A stretch of 5,935 nt of DNA from an uncultured Eubacteriales bacterium (GTDB taxonomy: Bacteria > Bacillota > Clostridia > Lachnospirales > Lachnospiraceae): contig CACZSO010000261.1 of NCBI GenBank assembly GCA_902783795.1, forward strand, positions 1-5,935. The letters are read 5' to 3'. The notes under the pieces were generated by a model that ran no database searches, was not told the origin of the DNA, and was given only the letters and a program-made list of their open reading frames with translations. Numbering within the stretch: the stretch's first letter is position 1; each line of letters opens with the position of its first letter. Position numbers and translations under genes: made by a program. Shown here piece by piece: positions 1 through 4,512 of the stretch.

Positions 1-939
1 TCCTTTATGGGCATAGCGGATCTGGGCTTTTCCCCGGACGATGCTGCCTTCGGAAACCGTTTCAGGAGCCAGGCCCATCAGATTGACTTGGGAGGCGGTC
101 AGAGTGTTTGTAAACAGATCCTCATTCTCCCCGATCACGACTTCATTGGTGTCCGGGCGCAGGGCCGTCACAAAGACCGGATGCCCCATAGCCAGCCCCA
201 GTCCTTTCCGCTGACCGATAGTATATCGTGCCAGGCCCCGGTGTGTTCCCAGCACTTGTCCGTCCATATCCACAAAGGTGCCGGGCTTCAGCCCGGGCAG
301 TGATTCATCATGGAAAAAATGACGGATGAAGGCCAGATGGTCTCCGTCCGGAATGAAACAGATATCCTGAGAATCTTTTTTTCCGGCGATGGGAAGCCCC
401 AGATCAGAGGCGATCTTTCGGATGGAGGGCTTATCATAGCTGTATAAAGGCAGCAGGATCCGGCTCAGAGTCTCTTGAGTGAGCTGGCAGAGCACATAAG
501 TCTGGTCCTTGGTGTCATACAGGGCTTTCCGGACCGTATATCGTCCGTCCGGAAGCCGTAAGATGCCGGCATAATGCCCGGTAGCGATGTGTCCGGCGCC
601 TGTCTGGCGGGCAATGTCTTCCAGGGCAGCCCACTTCATGCGCCGGTTGCACAGTACGCAGGGATTGGGCGTGGAGCCGCTGAGATAGCTTCGGCAGAAC
701 GGTTCTATGATCTCCCGGCAGAATTCCTGCCTAAGATCCAGGACCCGGTGAGGAATGCCCAGCGTGCAGCAGACAGAGGCCGCATCATCGGCATCTTTAT
801 ACATCTCTTCCCGGACATCGGACCGTGCATAAAAAAGCATGGTCACACCTTCTACATCATACCCTTCTTCTTTTAAGAGCCAGGCTGCGGCAGAGGAATC
901 CACCCCTCCGGACATGCCTAAGATCACTTTTTCTTTCAT
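1..939 (-). CDS. mnmA: tRNA-specific 2-thiouridylase MnmA (3' end cut off by window edge)
   Basis: MnmA uses ATP to adenylate U34 of the tRNAs for Lys, Glu and Gln, then inserts sulfur to give 2-thiouridine; it acts in the cytoplasm. Translating the minus strand from 939 gives 313 residues with no stop before the window edge. The family is usually about 355-365 residues, so some 45-50 C-terminal residues are missing. Visible landmarks are the PP-loop SGGVDSS at residues 10-16, TPNPCVLCNR at about 90-99 (Cys94, Cys97), ATGHYA at 119-124, KKDSQDICF at 187-195 (Cys194) and the tRNA-binding segment IGQRKGLG at 241-248. Cys97 and Cys194 match the catalytic pair. Cys94 replaces the Asp of the E. 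coli enzyme. The ATG at 939 is preceded by GAGGTG five bases upstream. It lies 179 bp downstream of the acetyltransferase gene, and no nifS-like cysteine desulfurase is visible nearby. Identification is secure. Confidence 0.97.
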   Translation of the reverse strand, partial: MKEKVILGMSGGVDSSAAAWLLKEEGYDVEGVTMLFYARSDVREEMYKDADDAASVCCTLGIPHRVLDLRQEFCREIIEPFCRSYLSGSTPNPCVLCNRRMKWAALEDIARQTGAGHIATGHYAGILRLPDGRYTVRKALYDTKDQTYVLCQLTQETLSRILLPLYSYDKPSIRKIASDLGLPIAGKKDSQDICFIPDGDHLAFIRHFFHDESLPGLKPGTFVDMDGQVLGTHRGLARYTIGQRKGLGLAMGHPVFVTALRPDTNEVVIGENEDLFTNTLTASQVNLMGLAPETVSEGSIVRGKAQIRYAHKG

Positions 940-1118
940 AACACCTCATTTGAATGTTTTATATCATGATGATGCCGCTGTTCGCCCGCTTCCGCAGAGA
1001 GACCGGTATAAAGGCAGACAGCGTTGCAGGAAAAACAGCGGCAGCCCCGGTCCTGATCCGGTATATTATCAGCGGTGAAAGACGGACTCCTCCCCGGATC
1101 TGCCCTCGTGAATACTTT
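940..1118 (-). promoter_or_regulatory. mnmA leader / intergenic region with a long-range inverted repeat
   Basis: This is the 179-bp space between the acetyltransferase stop and the mnmA start, read on the minus strand. I found no convincing -35/-10 pair; the AT-rich patches GATAATAT and GATATAAAAC lack a matching -35. It carries a perfect 10-bp inverted repeat, TGCCGCTGTT (973-982) and AACAGCGGCA (1034-1043), with 51 bases between the arms. A transcript reading through could therefore close a long stem upstream of the mnmA ribosome binding site. There is no T-tract suited to a terminator after a compact stem, so mnmA may be reached by readthrough from upstream genes. The regulatory role is inferred only. 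Confidence 0.35.
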
Positions 1119-1571
1119 TTATAATTTATACTGCATAAAATTCTCGTTTTTCTTGAAACCGAAATCCGTATACAGGTATACACCCATATCGGAAGCTGTG
1201 ATCTGGACCACGGAGCAGCCGTAATTCCTTGCTTCTTCTATAACCCGGGATAAAAGCTCCCGGGCTATGCCCCTGCGCCGGTGGCCGGGATCGGTGTACA
1301 TGCTGGAAAGCAGGCCGATCCGTCCGTTGGGGCATCCGAAATACGGGGGCTTTTCCACAAAGGACATACCGCTGGTCCCTATGATCTCATCGTCCTCCAT
1401 GGCCAGCCAGGATACGAAGGTTCCATCGGCCATATGCCGGGTATAATAATCCTTAAGGGATGGCGTGAGATCGATATCTTCCGCAGCGCCTTCTTCGCGC
1501 AGCTGCCGGATCCTTAAGCTGATAAAACGATCCAGTTCATGCCCGCTCAATATCTGAAAACGAATACTCAT
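1119..1571 (-). CDS. GNAT-family N-acetyltransferase
   Basis: This is a 150-residue protein of the GNAT superfamily, which moves an acetyl group from acetyl-CoA to an amine of a small molecule or protein; the substrate cannot be told from sequence. The acetyl-CoA-binding motif A is clear: SSMYTDPGHRRRGIARELL at residues 89-107, with R98-R-R-G-I-A103 as the pyrophosphate-binding loop. The helix VIEEARNYG follows, then the strand VVQITAS (121-127) and the C-terminal signature YLYTDFGF (132-139). The length is typical of a single-domain GNAT. I chose the ATG at 1571 because AAGGAG lies seven bases upstream; an ATG 39 bases further upstream has no such site. It lies between the HTH gene (134 bp upstream) and mnmA (179 bp downstream) on the same strand, so cotranscription is possible but the gaps are long. 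No obvious promoter of its own was found. Confidence 0.9.
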   Translation of the reverse strand: MSIRFQILSGHELDRFISLRIRQLREEGAAEDIDLTPSLKDYYTRHMADGTFVSWLAMEDDEIIGTSGMSFVEKPPYFGCPNGRIGLLSSMYTDPGHRRRGIARELLSRVIEEARNYGCSVVQITASDMGVYLYTDFGFKKNENFMQYKL

Positions 1572-1687
1572 ATGTAAACTCCTTAAAACCTTCCGGACTA
1601 AGAGGAACATGACAAAGCGGTGCCGTGCCGCTCCTGTTTCTCCGGGATCCGCGCCGAAAGGAAAACGGCCGATAGTTCTGTCTGTGA

Positions 1688-1700
1688 ACCAAAATTTGGT
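1688..1700. repeat. 13-bp palindrome just past the HTH gene stop
   Basis: ACCAAA-A-TTTGGT is a perfect 6+1+6 dyad ending five bases before the minus-strand stop codon of the HTH gene. The stem is too short and AT-rich for a good terminator and has no T-tract. It could be a protein-binding site or chance. Confidence 0.3.
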
Positions 1701-1705
1701 GAATG

Positions 1706-1918
1706 TTATGCCTTTTTCTTTTCGTAGGTCAGCCGGATGTCATATCCCAGCTGGTTCAGGATCTCCACGAAAGTCCGGTTGACGATGGTTTCCGGATGAT
1801 TGATCATCCGGCTGACATAAGGGGCGGTCGTACCAATCTTCCGGGCGATCTCTGCCTGGGTGATACTTTCTTCCAGGCATTTAATTTTTACATCAAGAGA
1901 GATATTATTCTTTAACAT
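1706..1918 (-). CDS. Small XRE-type helix-turn-helix DNA-binding protein
   Basis: This is a 70-residue protein made almost entirely of one helix-turn-helix domain. Residues 21-29 (QAEIARKIG) fit the first HTH helix and 31-40 (TAPYVSRMIN) the recognition helix, in the usual XRE/Cro-like spacing. A helix containing FVEILNQLGYDIRLTYEKK follows, the typical short C-terminal end of these regulators. Such proteins are phage-, plasmid- or chromosome-borne repressors, or antitoxin-like regulators. No toxin-like partner is adjacent, since the next gene on the strand is the acetyltransferase. The start is the ATG at 1918, preceded by AGGAG four bases upstream and a near-consensus promoter further up. 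A longer reading from a TTG at 1987 would begin inside the -35 box and is rejected. It may regulate itself or the divergent oxidoreductase through the palindromes in 1988-2130, but this is inference. Confidence 0.85.
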   Translation of the reverse strand: MLKNNISLDVKIKCLEESITQAEIARKIGTTAPYVSRMINHPETIVNRTFVEILNQLGYDIRLTYEKKKA

Positions 1919-1958
1919 AAGGCTCCTGTTCTGTGAAGTTATACGATTCAGATAATGT

Positions 1959-1987
1959 ATTATATCATGCGGACATAAAATTATCAA
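1959..1987 (-). promoter_or_regulatory. Sigma-A type promoter of the HTH gene
   Basis: On the minus strand, TTGATA (1987-1982) is a 5/6 match to the -35 box and TATAAT (1964-1959) is a perfect -10 box, with exactly 17 bp between. Transcription should begin near 1952, giving a leader of about 35 bases before the ATG at 1918. This is the best promoter in the window. Confidence 0.85.
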
Positions 1988-2019
1988 GCATCACGGAAAG
2001 AAACCGATCTTTGATACAG

Positions 2020-2033
2020 TGCCGGTTCCGGCA
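2020..2033. repeat. GC-rich 14-bp palindrome
   Basis: TGCCGG-TT-CCGGCA is a perfect dyad upstream of the HTH promoter. A second perfect palindrome, GATCCGGATC, follows at 2044-2053. Neither is followed by a T-tract, so they are not terminators. They could be operator sites or chance CCGG-rich sequence, since CCGG is common across this window. Confidence 0.35.
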
Positions 2034-2104
2034 TCGGGTCAGAGATCCGGATCAGAAGCACGCCCGAAAGCCGTGAAGATGCCGCTGGAGTAACGGATAC
2101 TTTT

Positions 2105-2125
2105 CAAAACGTTCAGATCGTTTTG
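2105..2125. promoter_or_regulatory. Operator-like dyad upstream of the oxidoreductase promoter
   Basis: CAAAACG (2105-2111) and CGTTTTG (2119-2125) form a perfect 7-bp inverted repeat with a 7-bp spacer. The spacing between dyad halves is plausible for a dimeric regulator. The dyad sits about 45 bp upstream of the -35 candidate at 2171, a position more suited to an activator or an upstream repressor site than to direct promoter occlusion. A further TTTTGAA at 2138-2144 is inverted relative to TTCAAAA at 2103-2109. The binding protein is unknown. Confidence 0.4.
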
Positions 2126-2170
2126 CAATATGTAAACTTTTGAAGCTGCAGGCAAAAAAAGAAGAACAAA

Positions 2171-2198
2171 TTGACAATTCCGACGAACGCCGGACAAT
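2171..2198 (+). promoter_or_regulatory. Candidate promoter of the oxidoreductase gene
   Basis: TTGACA at 2171-2176 is a perfect -35 box. Sixteen bases later GACAAT (2193-2198) matches the -10 consensus at four of six positions. The predicted start near 2205 would give a leader of about 60 bases. The inverted repeat ATAGCT (2197-2202) / AGCTAT (2218-2223) would straddle this start and could be an operator. TGTAAT at 2202-2207 is a better -10 hexamer but is 25 bp from the -35, which is too far. Confidence 0.5.
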
Positions 2199-2250
2199 AG
2201 CTGTAATATTTTTTATTAGCTATAGTTTAAATAATAATACAAAAAATGAC

Positions 2251-2256
2251 AGGAGG
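2251..2256 (+). promoter_or_regulatory. Ribosome binding site that sets the oxidoreductase start
   Basis: A perfect AGGAGG lies nine bases before the ATG at 2266. It decides against the longer in-frame reading from 2140, which has no such site and would put the candidate promoter inside the gene. Confidence 0.85.
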
Positions 2257-2265
2257 AAAGAACGG

Positions 2266-3528
2266 ATGAGTGAGAAAAAACCCATTAAAGTAGGTCTGAT
2301 CGGCTGCGGTACCATAGCGAACCGTGCGTACATGCCCAGCATCATCAATCAGTTCAGTATGGTCGATGTGGTGAAATTCGCGGATACGGTCCCGGAACGT
2401 GCCGAACTGTTCGCGAAAAAATTCGGAGGCACAGCCTGCACGAATGAGGATATCTATAATGATCCGGAGATAGAGGTGGTCCTGAACCTGACCTATCCCA
2501 GTTCTCATTATGAAGTAACAAAGAATGCCATTCTGGCCGGCAAACATGTCCACTGCGAGAAGATGATGGCTGTTACCTGGGAAGAAGGTAAGGAGCTGGC
2601 AGACCTGGCAGAAGAAAAAGGTGTATGGTTCACCATGGCTCCGGATACTTTCCTGGGCGGCGTATGGCAGACCTGCCGGCATATCATTGACATGGGCGTG
2701 ATCGGTGAACCCGTATCCGTTTTCTGCGCCTTGGGCCGCGGCAGCATGGGCGGCGGCAGATTCGGACAGAGTACACGTCGTGAATATCCCAGAATAGATA
2801 ATGGCGGCGGCGGTTTCCCCATGATGGGAGAACGTCTTCCGGGCTTTAACCCGCGTCCGCCCCAGGGCAGCGGAGCCCCCTTTGACATGGGCGGCTATTA
2901 TCTGCACAATATGATCAATATGTTCGGCAATATCAATCGGGTATCCGGTGTCTGCAAGCCCGGCCAGGAGAAGCAGACCATCCTGGATCCGCTGAACACC
3001 ATGTATAAAGAATACAAGGAAATGACGGAGCCGACCATGATGATCGGGACGTTGGAGTTTGATTCCGGCGTGACCGGTGTCTTTATGATGCCTCCCGGAA
3101 AGATGGACACCCAGTTCCAGGTCATCGGAACGAACGGGACCTTGTTCTGTCCGGATCCGAACTTCTTTGGCGGTGAGATCGTCATTCAGCACAACTCCGG
3201 CCGCCCCATGGTCTTCGATCCCAAGTGGGGACCCCTGCCTGACGGAAAATTCACGGTTCCGACCATCTGCGGCTACAACCATGAATCCCGCGGCATAGGG
3301 CTGATGGATCTGGCGTTTGCGATCCGCAACGGACGGAAACCGCGCTGCCATTATTCCATGGGCCTCCAGGCCTTTGAGTGTGTACATGGCATGATCGAGA
3401 GTTATAAGACCGGTATCGAACATGTGATGATCTCTCATGCAGAGCGGCCGGCGGCAGTAAGGCCAGGATTCAGTGCCGGCTTTGGAGAGAATGAAAGCTT
3501 TGCCCAGCAGAGTTATTTTGATGATTGA
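2266..3528 (+). CDS. Gfo/Idh/MocA-family NAD(P)-dependent oxidoreductase
   Basis: This is a 420-residue cytoplasmic protein of the family that oxidises or reduces sugars, inositols and related polyols with NAD(P). The N-terminal Rossmann fold is clear: VGLIGCGTIA at residues 9-18 with the GxGxxA dinucleotide loop. VVLNLTYPSSHYEV lies at 71-84 and the catalytic E98-K99 at 95-102 (HCEKMMAV), where the usual EKP is EKM. The C-terminal substrate domain has DMGGYYLH at 207-214, matching the DxGxYxxH signature, then GTLEFDSGVTGVF (261-273) and IGTNGTLF (287-294). The family is typically about 330-390 residues; the extra length lies mainly in a glycine-rich stretch around 157-206. The gene stands alone between a promoter candidate and a strong terminator, with no transporter or kinase beside it, so the substrate cannot be inferred. 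Family membership is secure, the specific reaction unknown. Confidence 0.93.
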   Translation: MSEKKPIKVGLIGCGTIANRAYMPSIINQFSMVDVVKFADTVPERAELFAKKFGGTACTNEDIYNDPEIEVVLNLTYPSSHYEVTKNAILAGKHVHCEKMMAVTWEEGKELADLAEEKGVWFTMAPDTFLGGVWQTCRHIIDMGVIGEPVSVFCALGRGSMGGGRFGQSTRREYPRIDNGGGGFPMMGERLPGFNPRPPQGSGAPFDMGGYYLHNMINMFGNINRVSGVCKPGQEKQTILDPLNTMYKEYKEMTEPTMMIGTLEFDSGVTGVFMMPPGKMDTQFQVIGTNGTLFCPDPNFFGGEIVIQHNSGRPMVFDPKWGPLPDGKFTVPTICGYNHESRGIGLMDLAFAIRNGRKPRCHYSMGLQAFECVHGMIESYKTGIEHVMISHAERPAAVRPGFSAGFGENESFAQQSYFDD

Positions 3529-3561
3529 TCTTCTGATCAAAATGCAGCAGACATCAGTCTG
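3525..3561 (+). repeat. Two small hairpins between the oxidoreductase stop and its terminator
   Basis: TTGATC-TTCT-GATCAA (3525-3540) overlaps the stop codon, and CAGAC-ATCA-GTCTG (3548-3561) follows. Both have four-base loops and no T-tract. Together with the terminator they make three consecutive stem-loops at the 3' end of the message, which may protect it from exonucleases; that role is inferred. Confidence 0.4.
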
Positions 3562-3569
3562 TCAAAGAT

Positions 3570-3615
3570 GAGGAAGCCCCGCCGGCCATATCAGCCGGTC
3601 GGGGCTTCCTCTTTC
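3570..3615 (+). terminator. Rho-independent terminator of the oxidoreductase gene
   Basis: GAGGAAGCCCCG (3570-3581) pairs perfectly with CGGGGCTTCCTC (3600-3611). The stem continues after one bulged T with CCGGC/GCCGG around the seven-base loop CATATCA. The stem totals 17 bp, and TTTCT follows directly. It lies 41 bp after the stop codon and separates the oxidoreductase from the downstream replication and envelope genes. The opposite strand lacks a comparable T-run. Confidence 0.9.
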
Positions 3616-3636
3616 TACAGGAATTTTGCGAGGCTC

Positions 3637-3665
3637 TTGTGCCGTATGCATTTCTGTGGTAAAAT
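3637..3665 (+). promoter_or_regulatory. Candidate extended -10 promoter for the membrane protein-holB-ricT unit
   Basis: TAAAAT at 3660-3665 is a 5/6 match to the -10 box and is preceded by TGG, giving the extended -10 TGnTAAAAT. Seventeen bases upstream is TTGTGC (3637-3642), a weak -35. It begins right after the terminator, where a new promoter is needed. Predicted start is near 3672. Confidence 0.55.
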
Positions 3666-3742
3666 AAACTATTCAGGGATCAGAAAACGGTCCCGAAAGC
3701 TTGAAGACATTAAGATGGCTTAAGGGATGGAAAAAGATCTGC

Positions 3743-4438
3743 ATGGATAAAAACAAGCATATTCTGTATAACAGCTTTATGACACTTGCCGTGTTTTTCA
3801 CCATTGTGTGCCTGTCGGTGACACTGGTGCTTTTTCTGGTGCCCCTGTACCGGCTGGCTGCCGTACAGCTTAAACTTCCTGAAAAGACCGGATATTCTCT
3901 GGCTGTCATCATGAAAAACTATAAAGTCCTGATCCGCTATAATATGCTGTGGGGAAAAGGACCGTTAAGTTTTCCGGATTTTCCGTCCTCACCATCCGGC
4001 CTGGTGCACTTTCAGGACGTTAAGATATTGTTTAAACATATCCAGATCATGGGATTTATAGGCGCGCCGCTGTGTTATCTGGGCTTCAGAGCCGGGAAGC
4101 GTATGAGGACTTTTGAATGGATGAAGTGGACCTGCCTGTTCACACTGGCCGTTATTCTGACACTGGGCGCAGCTGCAGGGATCAATGCCCGGGCCGCCTT
4201 CGTATTTTTGCATAAAATACTGTTCACGAATGCCTACTGGGCATTCAATGTAAAGAAAGATCCGGTCATTCTGATCCTTCCCGAAGAGATCTTTCTGGCC
4301 GCGGCGATAGAAATGGGCGTGTTTGTGCTGGCAGCCCTTCTGATCTTACTGATCAGGTATACACGGTGCAAAAAAGCGGTATTCTCAGGGAAGAGCATGG
4401 CCAAAAGTCAGAAAAAAACAGGAAAAAACAGGCGCTGA
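3743..4438 (+). CDS. DUF1461/TIGR01906 integral membrane protein, Lit-like (lipoprotein intramolecular transacylase family)
   Basis: This is a 231-residue membrane protein with about four hydrophobic segments, near residues 11-36, 102-116, 128-147 and 183-205. The conserved pattern of the DUF1461 family is visible: VPLYR (33-37), GYS...KNY (50-60), GLVHFQDVK (86-94), FLHKILF (155-161) and KDPVILILPEEIF (172-184). From memory, members of this family include Lit, which moves an acyl chain within bacterial lipoproteins to give the lyso form. His89 and His157 lie in the two conserved loops and are the likely catalytic residues. The start is uncertain: the ATG at 3743 puts a short charged tail before the first membrane segment, while an in-frame TTG at 3701 would add 14 residues; neither has a strong ribosome binding site. 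The lysine-rich C-terminal tail (210-231) ends in a slippery A-rich repeat 74 bp before holB. Confidence 0.82.
   Translation: MDKNKHILYNSFMTLAVFFTIVCLSVTLVLFLVPLYRLAAVQLKLPEKTGYSLAVIMKNYKVLIRYNMLWGKGPLSFPDFPSSPSGLVHFQDVKILFKHIQIMGFIGAPLCYLGFRAGKRMRTFEWMKWTCLFTLAVILTLGAAAGINARAAFVFLHKILFTNAYWAFNVKKDPVILILPEEIFLAAAIEMGVFVLAALLILLIRYTRCKKAVFSGKSMAKSQKKTGKNRR
4413..4432 (+). repeat. Tandem 10-bp repeat containing a slippery heptamer
   Basis: Two exact copies of AAAAAACAGG (4413-4422 and 4423-4432) lie in the 3' end of the membrane-protein gene. In its reading frame the second copy reads GGA AAA AAC AGG, so bases 4423-4429 form A_AAA_AAC, the canonical X_XXY_YYZ pattern for -1 frameshifting. Ten is not a multiple of three, so gaining or losing a copy would also change the frame. 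Confidence 0.7.
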
Positions 4439-4441
4439 CAG

Positions 4442-4457
4442 CCGGCAGAAAAGCCGG
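4442..4457 (+). repeat. Small hairpin between the membrane-protein gene and holB
   Basis: CCGGC-AGAAAA-GCCGG forms a 5-bp GC stem with a six-base loop, followed by AACCGGTTTA rather than a T-tract, so it is not a terminator. It starts 12 bases after the slippery heptamer. A second possible stem, CCTG-CGG-CAGG, lies at 4474-4484, ahead of the holB ribosome binding site. Confidence 0.4.
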
Positions 4458-4512
4458 AACCGGTTTATATAAGCCTGCGGCAGGGAAAGAGAAGGAAACA
4501 GAGGAAAAAGGC

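Larger units (their letters stand above)
1919..2265. other. Divergent intergenic region between the HTH gene and the oxidoreductase
   Basis: These 347 bp contain no credible gene. They hold the minus-strand promoter of the HTH gene at the left end and a plus-strand promoter candidate near 2171-2198 at the right end. Several small dyads lie between and around these promoters: TGCCGG-TT-CCGGCA (2020-2033), GATCCGGATC (2044-2053), CAAAACG-N7-CGTTTTG (2105-2125) and ATAGCT-N15-AGCTAT (2197-2223). The right part is strongly AT-rich. The plus-strand reading frame is open from 2140 but has no ribosome binding site there and is not treated as coding. Confidence 0.7.

Noticed and set aside
574..876. 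Plus-strand open frames of about 100 codons in the first kilobase
   Set aside because: They are antisense to mnmA, whose motifs run continuously through the region.
1706..1918. Toxin-antitoxin pair built on the small HTH protein and its neighbour
   Set aside because: The adjacent gene is a 150-residue GNAT separated by 134 bp. Some GNATs are toxins, but those are usually paired with RHH (DUF1778-like) antitoxins in tight overlap, which is not the case here.
1919..1987. Longer HTH protein beginning at a TTG codon
   Set aside because: The TTG is part of the -35 box of a near-perfect promoter, so it would not be transcribed from it.
2140..2265. N-terminal extension of the oxidoreductase starting at 2140
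   Set aside because: No ribosome binding site at 2140, low-complexity translation, and it would contain the TTGACA promoter; AGGAGG at 2251 fixes the start at 2266.
2227..3540. Long minus-strand open frame of 437 codons opposite the oxidoreductase
   Set aside because: It lies wholly antisense to a clear Gfo/Idh/MocA gene, has His-rich, motif-free composition, and is explained by codon bias of the sense strand.
4366..4512. HolB starting at a GTG at 4366
   Set aside because: The extra 49 residues are Lys/Glu-rich and unlike HolB, and the only ATG with a good ribosome binding site is at 4513; the open frame is kept only as part of the frameshift idea.
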